Of a stretch of DNA of 64,000 bases, positions 34,076 to 45,174 are shown in pieces. Position numbers and translations under genes: made by a program. How positions within the stretch are numbered: position 1 is the stretch's first letter; each line of letters opens with the position of its first letter. Source of the DNA: Clarkia xantiana subsp. parviflora (taxonomy: Eukaryota > Streptophyta > Magnoliopsida > Myrtales > Onagraceae); NCBI GenBank assembly GCA_036873135.1, contig JAPTYO010000002.1:34959452-35023451 (forward strand), given 5' to 3'. The notes below the pieces were generated by a model. That model made no database searches. It was not told the DNA's origin and was given only the letters and a program-made list of their open reading frames with translations.

Positions 34076-37000
34076 CATGTTCGACCATTGCACCATTATC
34101 ACAAGCTAATTTAAACATGTATCCTCTAAGAGTAATTATCATAATCTCGGTTCAAATAATTGTTTAATACGCAAGTTAATGTCGCATGATGATAAGATTT
34201 AACTCGTTGTCATTCCTTTTAGCTTTTATGGCGTCGTGTTTGACCGATTTTGTTGGAACATAGTTCTATATTGATGTGAGTCAACTGCTTTTCATCCCTT
34301 AGGGAACGTCCGTTGTTGAACTCTAACATTATGTTTATAAACTATGCCAATTGAAGTGTGTTATCGATATGAATGTCTTGCCTAACTTCTCGTTTAAGGC
34401 ATTTAGTAGGAGAGTCATTTTACAGACATCATCATTTTCATTATATAATTCATATAAAAGACTTATCCATCTCTAAACGGTGTATTGGGCTTTCGCCTTA
34501 TGCGTCAGTTGATACTTTACGAGTTCGTGGTAGCTCATGGAGCATACCTCTTTTCATCGTGAAAGTTTTTAATGAATTATTCCCAAAGGGAGGCAAATGA
34601 AAATTCCGACATTCATTCATTAAAACACTTCATCATTAAATTCGTACTCTGAAAACGATGTGTTCTGTCTTTCGAGGTACATGCACCCGTGGCGCCTAGT
34701 TCAGGTTTAACCCATGGTATTAATCGTTTCGTTTCCAAAATTCAATTTAATTTAATCCAATCAGTGTCAAATATGTTCATCATTACGGAATTTATCATAT
34801 AATCAAGTACTAATAAATAAGGAATGCTAAATCGTTCAATCTAGCCACGCAATCGACGGGTTAATTCAGTTATCCCAACTGAGATGACGGAGTATGTGAA
34901 TCGTTTCGTTTTATTTGACGAATTTTATCTGGCCGAAATTTTGGTTCTAACCCGTAAGTTTATATTTTCGTTTCGGATCGTTCCCTTTTGCCGGACTGTT
35001 AAATTGATAAGCAAATCGTGCTTCGATTCGAGCTACAATTACTTTATTCAATAACTCCAAATCTCGAAATAACCAAAATTTTATTAATTCACATGAACAT
35101 CGAACGATAAATGACAATGGTATGGTTCTTGGTCTGAAAGTCGCGTATTTGATCCATGTTTGTCGCACACATGGTCGAGAACTTTGAGTCATGTTGAACA
35201 TCACATCTGAGTAAATTCACGAGTGAATCACATCAAATGATTTGTGTCCACATAAAACATATTCCAGTTTTATACTCATGACATACGAGGCGTTCTTGGG
35301 ATGCACTTTATCAACGGGGTTTAGCCCACCGGATTATCGTATTGGATCTACTCGGTCCAGTTCTCTTCTTGACATGCGGATCATGGTTGGCTTCTTTCGA
35401 ACCACTATAGTGAGCAGATAAGGTTGTCCCTTTACTGATGTGGTTACTGTACTTGACTAGATTCATGGTAAGTGAGTCTCATCAACGTCAGACAGCCATA
35501 TACATCTCTTCCATGTTGACCTTTCATCGCGAAGGTCTTGAGCGGCTTTTACACTATCATCCATGGAAAGAGAGAAGACAATCACATTCAACCAAAAATT
35601 TCTAGCTTTAGCATCCTTGCTTCCACCGAGGCGGATGCAAAGGGATACCAAGCCGTAACATTGTCTGGTTGCAATTGAATTCTTCTTTAACCCCTTTTGA
35701 CCAAGGTCGAATGTATCACCACATACGCGTTCAGATCTTCAGATCATCAAAGAACCTACTCCCATTCTTGAGAAAAAAAATTATCACATTCATCTCTCAT
35801 TGTCAAATTTATACAGACTACAATATTCATCCGTAGTTGACCTCTCCGCTTTTCGGAATCGTAGGAGAGAGTTCAACACATACTCATTTATTCATCATAA
35901 TCCGTACCATCAAGATTGCGAGGAATATCGAATCGCACTCATTCAACCAACCCATTCGAACACATTGATAATCATGCTTAATCAGGGAGACAATGACATT
36001 TTGAGAAAGAATTGCATACATCATATATCTATTTAGATGAAATACGACAAATAATGATTCCTCATCCATCAAAACCAACCGACCGCCATTAATTCGAGGG
36101 AAGGGGGTTCGTGAAAGAGTTCACATCACCGTCATCTTCAATCCAATATATCAGTCTCTTAAAACGGTTTTATTCGCAAATTACCGGAACGCGAACTTTG
36201 AAATAAGCATACCCGATCTTGGCTTTCCCAAGGCCCTTTTGTATTTGAAAAATGTTCTGATGAAATTACGCATGCATATACAATTCTACTTCACAAGTAA
36301 ATTACTATAACAAGCCAACTTCATCAACCAAACCACACATCATGCATACGCGTCATGCGTCTAATGTTCCGAGGAACTCATGCTAGCACATATATAATTA
36401 TACTTTATATGTAAACTATCACATGCAGCTACATCCTCAACATTCAAGCATACGTGTCATACATGAAACTTCCACATCAAACATGCATATTTGGTGACTG
36501 GCTTTTGTTTTGAAAACATTTTAATTATTAGGGGCTGACTTGCAATTCATGATTACAGTTAATCATGCGTGTTTCTAGACATGAATCCTTGGAAATCACA
36601 ACCATCACAGCATGTCTGTCCTAGTGCGCATACCATATATTTAACCAGGGATTTTCCCCCAACATCCAGCTAGCTTGACATAGTCAAGACAACAGTTCTA
36701 ATAAATACATGTGAAAAAAAGTAAATAATTTCAATTCAGCCCTCTAATTAATCCAGTCCCTAAATCATGCATTTCCGAAATCCATCCCCATAATCGAAAC
36801 TAGGCTTTAAGGTTTAATAAAAAAAAATGAAAGTTTTAAACCTTAGAGCACTGTGTAGACTATTTAATGTTCGAAAACATTTGGATTTTAAAACCTGACC
36901 ATCCCATTATAATTGACTTGAATTCGATTTTGAAAATCCGATTCGGTTCAGTCAATTTCGGTCCGGTTCGGTTCGGGTCCAATAAATCTGGTTCGGTTCA

Positions 37001-37381
37001 GCCCTGTTTAATTTCAAAAATCTGGTTCGGTCTGAACCGGTCCAATAAAATAGGGTTTGGTTTGGTTCAACAGAAAACCGGTTCGGTTAGGTCCACTTAG
37101 TTACACCGGTTCGACCCAATCCGACAAGGTCGAACCGATTAAAAAAACTTGGTCCGATTTAACCCAGACCGGTTCAGCATATTGCACTGGCGCATTAACC
37201 CTAGGGTTCAGCCGAAATATTCTTGTGGGCTAAGTAGGGTTTTAATGTTCACTAAAGACTTAACTTAGCCTCCAAGAAATATTAATTTCCAATATTATAT
37301 ATATATCGGCACATAATAAACATATATATATTTATTGCCAAAATCCTATCTATATGACAAAATCAATCAACAGTATATATA
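34076..37381 (-). other. Copia B degenerate integrase/gag and leader
   Basis: Mostly non-coding. Near 35885-35925 the minus strand reads RNLDGTDYDE, a trace of the Gag start seen in copia A as KLDDINYDDW. From 36040 to 37381 it is AT-rich leader homologous to copia A 10200-11600. GGTTCGGT-type repeats occur at 36950-37090. I cannot place protease or the integrase core. Confidence 0.5.
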
Positions 37382-37447
37382 TCTTTATACCAATATAAAA
37401 AGTGAGGGTTGTCCTCACCCCAATAGGTACCTTTTCAACATTTTTCA

Positions 37448-37450
<3 letters not shown>

Positions 37451-37492
<42 letters not shown>
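37451..37492. repeat. (TTA)n microsatellite
   Basis: About 14 repeats of TTA near the left end of the Helitron. Confidence 0.95.
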
Positions 37493-37495
<3 letters not shown>

Positions 37496-37686
37496 ATATT
37501 TAGTTCCAATAACTTTATAAATTGATGATTTAGTCATTATTATCTTTGAGACCCATCTATTTATCTTTACTATATTACTTAAAAATCATTTCGTTAAATT
37601 TTTTTATTTTTATTTTTTAAGTTCGTTTAATTGACAGGCCGCCATAGTTATTATTAAATTATCAATCCAATAAACTTATCAATTAG

Positions 37687-37907
37687 GGATGCATATTTCC
37701 TGCCCCACTCTTCTTGTTCCAAATCGTGTGTCACTGTTAAGATTTTGACACGTGTTCTGTGTGTAATTAATTTTGCGGTTTTTTTTCTCTAAAACCCTAC
37801 TGGGATTGGTGAAACCTAGAAGGAAAATTAAACTTAAGGACACGTGTCAAAATCTAAATGGTGAGGCACAATCTGGGGCACGAAGAGTGGGCAGGAGATC
37901 TGAATCC
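37687..37907. mobile_element. 221-bp MITE inside the Helitron
   Basis: Imperfect inverted repeats starting GGATGCATATTTCCTGCCCC (left) and GGATTCAGATCTCCTGCCC (reverse complement of right), about 65 bp long, with an ACACGTGTC-containing inner part. They are flanked by a perfect 9-bp duplication ATCAATTAG (37678-37686 and 37908-37916). A 9-bp duplication suits a Mutator-type MITE. Confidence 0.85.
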
Positions 37908-39038
37908 ATCAATTAGAGTCAGCCTTAACATATGATATGCATTCAATATGTGCAAATGTCGGGTGCATGCATTGTTTCATTTACCATATCACAGATTTGG
38001 GGATGTTCCGCCCGTTGACATTTTTGTATCACATAAATCAGTCACTTGCCAACTCATATAACCTATCAAAATATGGATCAACCGTAGTTCCTGAAGTTTG
38101 ACTTTACATATACCATGTTACTCAATGTCCAATACTTATTGACTCGAACTATTGATTTAGTTCTTGTGTCTGTAAATTCAATCATATTAGGTATATACTA
38201 ATTAGTAGTTGAATAAATATTTATGGTGAATTCAATAAACATGATTTAAAAAATTGATGATTTAGTCCCTACTATATTTAAGTGTTACTAAAATTTTCAT
38301 TAGTTAAATTGTATTAATTTTTTTGCTAAGTCACTTAACTTACATGTTACATTAATTATCATTAACTTCTTAATACAATATAACTATAAACTCGAGTCAC
38401 CCCCAAAGTATGATATGTATTCAACTCGTGTATACTTAGAGTACATGTTGAGATTTTTTTGTATATGTGTCGAAAAGGTTCTTGAATTTTGACCTTCATC
38501 GTCCATCATTTAGGGTCTCTAACTATTAATTTAGTTCTTCCATCTGTCAATTTAATCAAATTGTGTACAACCTAATTAGTATTTAAATAAGTAATTGACG
38601 TAAAGTCAAGTATAAACTTTTGATTTTAATGAATTGAATTTTTCTTTAGCGTTAAATCAATTTTGTTGGTATTATGGTATAAAATTGCATGGAAAGTGTA
38701 TAGTTACGATTGTATAGGTCAAACTGTTCCACTAATAACTCTAAGTTGTTAAGTAAGGGTTTACATTCTTCACTCCTCAAGTTGATGAGTTAGATACAAC
38801 TTTGTCGTTAATAACTCATGCCATACGCGATGTAACTCATTATTAGTTCTAACCGTAAAGATATATACATGTAAAGCTAATTTAGTACTGTAATGGAAAA
38901 CAATAGTTAATTTTGTACCTAATTATCATCTTTCTATTTTTTCATTGTGAATTACATTGTGTCGTTCTTTTTTTCTTCCAGTCCCTCAAGTTGCTAAGCT
39001 TAAGATAAATTATATATCTTGAAATTTAGACGACCAAT

Positions 39039-39057
39039 ACGCGTGCAACGCACGCGT
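39039..39057 (+). other. Helitron 3' hairpin
   Basis: ACGCGTGC, loop AAC, GCACGCGT: a perfect stem ten bases upstream of the CTAG end. Confidence 0.85.
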
Positions 39058-39067
39058 TAATAACTAG

Positions 39068-39098
<31 letters not shown>

Positions 39099-39693
39099 TT
39101 CGGCTAATATATATAAATATATATTTTATTAATTGTCAATATCTTTAATAGGGAAACAAATATACTTAAAATATATTTTCTCAATCTTTTAGGCAACAAA
39201 ATCTATCAATAATATATTTATCCCTATTAATTATCTAGATATATTGATAGTTATATATATTTTTATATATTAATGTGAATCTATCCTTATGTTTCCAATT
39301 ATAGATATATTGTTACCTTTAATAAAAACTAAAATATGGTAAACAATATCCCTAATTGTTCCGGCCGAAATACACATTATTTGGGGCCTAAGAAATTAAA
39401 AAATTTACCCTGTTAATTTACCTAGGGTTCGGCCGAAACACATAATTGGAGATAAATGGCCAAATTTCAAGATCAAATTTTAATAAGATCTACAATCCAA
39501 TGTTTGATTTTGATATAAGTCCTATTTTTCTTGAAGATCATGAACATCAAATTTTACTAAGAACATCATGAAAATTTCAGCACTAACAATTATAAAAATT
39601 GGTAATTTTAAATTTTCACTTTAAAAAAATTTTGGCCAACTATGTCAAAAATCAAGAACACCAATTTATCAAAATCATGAACTCCTAACACAG
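39068..39693 (-). other. Copia B leader next to the primer site
   Basis: AT-rich, with a (TA)n run at 39068-39092. Homologous to copia A 11600-12247. No gene. Confidence 0.65.
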
Positions 39694-39705
39694 GCTCTGA
39701 TACCA
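39694..39705 (-). other. Copia B primer-binding site
   Basis: The minus strand reads TGGTATCAGAGC, complementary to initiator tRNA-Met. Confidence 0.9.
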
Positions 39706-39706
39706 C

Positions 39707-40307
39707 TCTTGGCTTACGGGGCAGATTACTACAGAAACATAAACACAGGTACATGCTTGTAATCAGAATTACGCAGCGGAAGATGTGCACATACTTTAAA
39801 CCTTTTCCGTAGTCCCAAGGATCCTACTGAGGGAGTTCACGATCCAACGGTCGGAACCCGTAGAAGTTCTTGTTAAGGAAGTCCTACACGGTATTAGCTC
39901 CACAGCAAAGGCTCTGATCGATTCTTGGCAGGGACGGATCTCCGGAGTGATTTGCTCGAAGCAAATTGGCACACCCTTGGTGTATTATATGGTTCAGCCG
40001 AACTAGGTATTTAGGGAGGAGGATTTTTCTCTCAAATCACCACATAAGAGGAATTGTGAATTACCCTTAATGAAAACACTAACACCCCTTATTTATAGGA
40101 TGAGCAAAGTGGACAAAGTCCACTTTGTCCCCACTAGTAATATTCAGCCGGCCATGTATAAGGGAGGCCCAATATTTTTGGCCTCTCATGTCAATTGGGA
40201 TTTTGGTGAAGCCCAATTTCCCTAATGTGACATTTACCCAATTTCTTAGGTAACATATACATATTAATGGGCTTCCAATTACGGCACCCAATCACCATAT
40301 GCTAACA
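39707..40307 (-). repeat. Copia B 5' LTR
   Basis: 601 bp; pairs with the split LTR at 16636-17043 plus 27138-27330. Minus-strand TATAAATA at 40090-40097. Its first plus-strand bases read TCTTGG instead of TGTTGG. Confidence 0.92.
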
Positions 40308-40487
40308 ACTTCTACCTATTTATAAACTAATATTTTAATTTTTTTTAATTTTTAAATACACTACCTAAAATTTAAATTTACATAAAAATTAGTACCCCAG
40401 AGACAGACCCTTGTACTATTTCCCACTTGATGGTGGTAGGCACAATATCCTTCAATGTGGCGTCTCCTTCCAGATAGATTTAACGCG
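40308..40487. repeat. D2 right-hand tail and short spacer
   Basis: 40308-40400 continues the D2 sequence interrupted at 16635 and matches D3 at about 60295-60390. The remaining 90 bp before gypsy 3 is unassigned. Confidence 0.7.
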
Positions 40488-41327
40488 GGTTGGGTTACGA
40501 TTATAGAGGACAAGCCAATGGGTAGTCGAGAGCATATAATTCGAGACTCCAGAAAGAGAGTCGACGAATAATCATACTCATAATGAAGAAACATGGACAA
40601 CTAGTCGACACCAAATGTTGAGAAAGTCGATCACTATGGTCCTTCTTGAAGACTGGCGACAAGTCCACTCAAAACTCTCCCTCTTAAGGTAAGATTCGAG
40701 TCGGTAGCCAAGCTCTATTAAAGAAACCTTCCTCCTAAGGAAAAGACAACTGGCAACCTGCTTGCCGCCTCCGAGAAAACCTTTCCTCTTAAGGAAGGGG
40801 CAGGTGGCAACCTATTTGTCACCTGTTAGCTAAAGAAACATTTTATCTTAAGGAAATGACAAGTTGGCGAACTGCTTCTGCCGCCATGAAGGAAACCTTC
40901 CTCTTAAGGAATGGTGAGAGGGCGACCTGCTTCGACCGCCAGAGGAAAACCTTCCTAGCTATGGAAAGATGAGATGGCAACCTTCTTGTCACCTACTTAT
41001 ACCGACTCTGGACAGAAAACCTCCAAGAGGGTAGCCTCCATATAAAGTCGGTAGATTTCCCCTATAAATAGGGGAACACTTTCATTATTTACATAAGCTA
41101 CATTCATATACTTTTACAGTATTCACTCAAATTTCATTACTGATTTAAGCTTCGGAGTGGAATCAGGGTAAAATCCCCAACCCCTTTTCTGCTTCTTGCC
41201 TACCAGACGCTCAAAAGGAGACTAAGCACCCCTCGTGGTCATGAAAGATACCTAGAAGAACAAGTCGAAGGCGAAACCTCGTAGTCCATTACCAGAAGCT
41301 TCAGGCCACGTCAATTTGATCCCAACA
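40488..41327 (+). repeat. Gypsy 3 5' LTR
   Basis: Ends CCCAACA. It contains about five spaced copies of a TTCCTCTTAAGGAA-like palindrome and a TATAAATA box at 41063-41070 within CCCCTATAAATAGGGG. Confidence 0.9.
41063..41070 (+). promoter_or_regulatory. Gypsy 3 LTR TATA box
   Basis: TATAAATA inside the near-palindrome CCCCTATAAATAGGGG; repeated in the 3' LTR at 46978-46985. Confidence 0.6.
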
Positions 41328-41350
41328 TTTGGCGCTGTCTGTGGGAACGG
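41328..41350 (+). other. Gypsy 3 primer-binding site
   Basis: TTTGGCGCTGTCTGTGGGAA directly after the LTR. Confidence 0.75.
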
Positions 41351-41363
41351 TGATAAAAAAGTC

Positions 41364-42423
41364 ATGGCTCCCAACAAGAACCTAAAGAAGGTAGCAGCTG
41401 TTGCAGGAGAGATGGAAAAATCTCAATCAAACCCTTCTAGCTCAAGACAAGTCAGCAGAGAAGAAAGGAGAGCTCGTCCCCACCAAAATAATGGTGAGCA
41501 TGAGGAAGAACAACCTCTCCACCTGATCCACCTCTAAATACGACGGATCCAGAGGAAGGAGCTGGAACGACTCCCATCGTCGTCCCCCAAGAAGTAATGG
41601 CGACGTTGATAGCGTTCTGGAATCAATCCCAGGAGGGAACCATCCCAAAAGGTAAGGAGCCAGAACTCGAGACTTCACAAAAGGATGAAGTGGCCTCCAG
41701 CGTAAAGACTGTTGATTCAAGAGGCGAGGGAGACTCAAAAGGCCCCTGGGTTCGACGCTCCTACTAAAGAACCTGTTTGATTCACTATAGGACAGGTAGA
41801 AGAACTGCTCGAGAAAAAGAGAAGGGGAGCGAGCGACATGCTGACTGTTCGTGATCACACCACTCACCCCTTATCCAAAAGACTCTTCGACACTCGAGTT
41901 CCCCCGCAAGTATTTGCAAGGAACATCAACGACTAAACCGGTGAAGGAGACCCCGTTCGCCATATCTACACCCACGACTCTTCCCTCCTAGGATGAGGGG
42001 CAACAACAGACCATTATGCAGCTCTCTTCCCGACAACTCTCAAAGAAGAAGCCTCCACATGGTTTTATGGCCTTCCCGACAATTCAATAGATTTGTGGGA
42101 AGAGCTAAAAACCAAGTTCATAGAGGGGCACATAAGCCAGAGACAACGCTTCAAGAACATGGACTTTTTGCATAATTAAGCAAGGTCCTGATGAAACCTT
42201 GGCCTATTATTATACCAGATATCATAAGATACTCTAGCAGCTGAATGAAGATGCCACCGATGGCGAGCTGATAAGGACCTTCTGGAGAGGTCTAAGAGTC
42301 CAAATTCAAGCTCTAAAAGATAGCGTGGTGATGAAGCCCGTGCGAAAGATTGATGCCCTTGCCGTCAAATTTAAGAAGTATATCGACCTAGAAAGGTCAC
42401 ATGAAAAGTCACCGGCAAAATAG
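41364..42423 (+). pseudogene. Gypsy 3 Gag remnant
   Basis: It starts MAPNKNLKKVAAVAGEMEKS and soon meets a stop (41535-41537). The capsid region is spread over frames: ASTWFYGLPDNSIDLWEELK and TKFIEGHISQRQ in one, then IKQGPDETLAYYYTRYHKIL and GELIRTFWRGLRVQIQALKD in another, ending at a TAG at 42421-42423. These are Retrotrans_gag signatures. Several stops and at least one frameshift make it non-functional. Confidence 0.75.
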
Positions 42424-42524
42424 AGGAAGCCTCCGCTTCTCGACCACAAAAGAAAGAAGAACGTTGAGATGAGAGCTTCTGATAGGGGAATCGCCAAATC
42501 CACAAAAGGGATAACAACCCTCAA

Positions 42525-43466
42525 TTGGCAAGATTTACCCCACTCACACACAACGCCACTGTCATGCCCCAAGAAATGGAGAAGCTCAGATTGGACGACC
42601 CACCACCCACAAGGCAAAACCCAATGGGTCATCAAATAAACGACTATTGCCGATATCATCGTGCCAGGGAGAACGATACAGATGACTACATAATTTTGAA
42701 GCAGGATATTGAAACCCTTATCCAAAGAGGCAAGTTTATGAATTCGTGGACAAACCAGTCAAAACTCCGAAGAAACGAAATAGGAGCCCGAAAAGAGATT
42801 CTCACTCAACCCTGCACAACAATCCGGCCCCTATCCGAAGGGTGACTGTCAATGTCATCACGGGAGGATTCGCATCGGGGGGGCGAGACAAATTCCGCTC
42901 GTGAAGTATACGCCGCTCAGACATCTACGGCGGTAATAATGGTAAAAAGGCCTCAAGAGCCTAATCTGGAGACTATAAGTTTTACGCTGAATTATCTCAC
43001 AACGGTGATTCAACCCTATGAAGATGCCTTGGTAATTACAATTGTTTTATCATAATATGAAGTAAAAAGAGTTCTCATCGACAGTGGAAGCTCAACCGAC
43101 ATCCTCTTCTACGAAGCTTTCCTAAAGATGCAATTTACTAAAAAAGACTTAAGAAGGGTCGATTTCCCTTTAAGAGGTTTTGTTGGAGAAACCATCTACC
43201 CCTTGGGCGCCATTCGACTACCCATAACATTGGGAAAGAAGGAGATAATCTTAAAGATCGATATACTGTTCGTAGTTGTCGACGTTGCCTCTGCCTACAA
43301 CGCCATTATTTGCAGGACAACCCTCAATCCCCATCGGATTATCCCTTCAACGGCTCATCAAGTCATGAGGTTTCCGACGCCTCAAGGAATAGGGGAAGTT
43401 AGGGGAGATCAAACCATGTCACGACGCTGCTACTACACGTCAACACGACATCAAGAGAAGTCATAA
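42525..43466 (+). pseudogene. Gypsy 3 zinc knuckle and aspartic protease remnant
   Basis: The first part has DYCRYHRARENDTDDYIILK, a damaged CX2HX4HX4C knuckle in which the GH pair is EN and the last Cys is Tyr, followed by DIETLIQRGKF. After stops, KRVLIDSGSSTDILFYEAF holds the protease Asp, and AYNAIICRTTLNPHRIIPST the downstream part. The tail MSRRCYYTSTRHQEKS ends at 43466. A stop lies just before the protease motif. Confidence 0.78.
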
Positions 43467-43619
43467 AAACTCCCAAATAGATGTTATATTTCTTATGAAA
43501 CTAATTTCGTAAAATTCTCCCTTTTTGTGTAATGATCAGGAAACGATGAATAAATGTAGCCCCTCGAAGTTCCTTTCCACGTAATCATCTGAACATTCCG
43601 CTAAAAGGTATTGACAATC

Positions 43620-44170
43620 AGGCGCCAACCATCTCGATTGACGACACAATGTGCCCAAGATGGCGACAAATCCTAGGTACAAAGACAACTCGATAAGCCG
43701 TCTACAAATCGATTGTCGACATTATGTGCCGAAAATGGCAACAATACCTAGCTACATCGACAACTCGATAAGCAGCTCAACGTCTACAAATCGATTGTCG
43801 GCATTATGTGCCCAAAATGGCAACAAAGCCTAGGTACGTCGACAACTAGATAAGCGGCTCAACGTCTACAAATCGATTGTCAACACAATGTGCCCAAGAT
43901 GGCGACAAAGCCTAGGTACGTCGACAATTCGATAGAAGTTCAAAGTCAACCATCTCGATTGTCAACACAATGTGCCCAAGATGGCGAAAAAGCCTAGATA
44001 CGTCGACCATCTCGATGGTCAACACAACGTGCCCAAGATGGCGACAACGCCTAGGTACGTCGACAATTCGATAGAAGATCAGCATCTACAATCTCGATTA
44101 TCAACATTATGTGTCCAAGATGGCGACAAAGCCTAAGAACCTCGACAATGCGATGGAGGATCAACATCTA
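43620..44170 (+). repeat. Gypsy 3 degenerate tandem repeats downstream of protease
   Basis: About seven units of 60-100 bp. Each has a TCGATTGTC-like box, ATGTGCCCAAGATGGCGACA and CCTAGGTACGTCGACAA. A stray unit lies at 44410-44480. Confidence 0.8.
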
Positions 44171-44763
44171 CGATTTCGACCACTGGCACAAGATGCCCAA
44201 TAAATGTTAGACAGTAAAACTAAATCTCTTTCCTTATTCGATAGTTGACAAGTTAGAAATCTAAAATTAGTCATATCACTTAGATTGGTCAATAATCATA
44301 ATAGAAAGGAAAAAGAGAAGGATAAACAGATAATAAGGATAAACATTCACAAAATTAATTAAGATAAGGCGTTTTTGTCAAAACTAACTAAAGAAAGTTT
44401 ATTACTCTCGAAAATCAATCGTCAGCATGATGAGCCCCAGATGGCAATAAGGCCTAGGTTTGTTGACAACTAGATAAGAAGGATAAATATTCACAAAATA
44501 ATTTTCTGTAGAGATAACACTCTTAATACAGGGATGAAAATCCAAGTAATTCTTTTATTAAGAAACAAACAAGCTACAGAGACGCAAGTACAAAAAATGC
44601 TTTGCTATCTAAGATAGCTTGGCTGAAGTTCCCCTTCTTTTCGAAAAAGAAGTAGCAAGACCCTCATCCTTCTCAGCAGGAATGTCCATATATTGTTGAA
44701 GTAGAGGAACTCGAGAAAAATGGAAGTAGGGTTGATACTCCTTTATATTCGCCACGGTCTCCT

Positions 44764-45165
44764 TTAAAGAGATGAAAAGCAAATAAGAGGCAGCCACGCA
44801 ACATCATCTTGATAGGCGGAACTCGCCTTATAATCATCAATGGCTCTAGCCACCACATCTTTCAAACCTTTCACCTTAGCCTGCATGGCCTTAACTCTCT
44901 CTCGAAGAGTAACTCCTTAAGAAAAAAGGGTATCGTTTTCCGCCCTCATTTTCTCCGACAAAGTACGAAAATATTTGATTAGAGAAAAGGAAGCCTTGAG
45001 AGACTTGCTACTTTGACGGTAATCCCGCTTAAGGACCTCAAAAGCCTCGGTCGTCCGTGCCGAATCTTCTTTCAGTTGGGTATTTTCCTCTTGGAGGTGT
45101 CGGACCTCTTCCGCATCACCTTTGGTCGAAATGGTTCGAAGCTCCTCTTTAGTCGAGTGTAGTCT
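44764..45165 (-). pseudogene. Antisense coiled-coil segment of gypsy 3
   Basis: The minus strand reads STKEELRTISTKGDAEEVRH, then LQEENTQLKEDSARTTEAFE and LKRDYRQSSKSLKASF, then a stop, then GVTLRERVKAMQAKVKGLKD and ARAIDDYKASSAYQDD, to a stop at 44764-44766. The charged heptad-like pattern suggests a coiled coil. It probably continues the antisense frame at 45175-45861, either through an intron or across lesions. Antisense frames of this kind are known in the 3' part of plant Tat-type elements; their function is not established. Confidence 0.5.
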
Positions 45166-45174
45166 CCATAAAGG

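Larger units (their letters stand above)
37382..39067 (+). mobile_element. Non-autonomous Helitron, 1686 bp
   Basis: The 5' end is TCTTTATACCAATATAAAAA, close to the TC-start common in plant Helitrons. The 3' end is a perfect 8-bp stem hairpin (39039-39057) ten bases before a terminal CTAG, followed by host T. It is inserted between A (37381) and T (39068) without target duplication. Copia A, which shares the flanks (around 11570-11590), lacks it. No Rep/helicase is encoded. Confidence 0.82.
16636..40307 (-). mobile_element. Copia B: Ty1-copia element expanded by nested insertions
   Basis: Outer boundaries are TGTTGG at 16636 and CTAACA at 40307, flanked by ACTTA (16631-16635) and ACTTC (40308-40312); D3 near 60295 gives the empty site, ACTTC. 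Removing gypsy 1, the gypsy derivative and the Helitron leaves an element of about 8.4 kb with two LTRs of 601 bp. It is in minus orientation: primer site at 39694-39705, then leader, gag trace, integrase trace, linker, RT and RNase H. It is the same family as copia A and C, and a second hit in D2. Confidence 0.93.

Noticed and set aside
41442..41867. 141-residue minus-strand frame over gypsy 3 gag
   Set aside because: Shadow of the gag remnant; no domain, and it overlaps the region where the sense frames give capsid motifs.
42306..42725. 139-residue minus-strand frame over gypsy 3 capsid and knuckle
   Set aside because: Opposite strand of recognisable Gag sequence.
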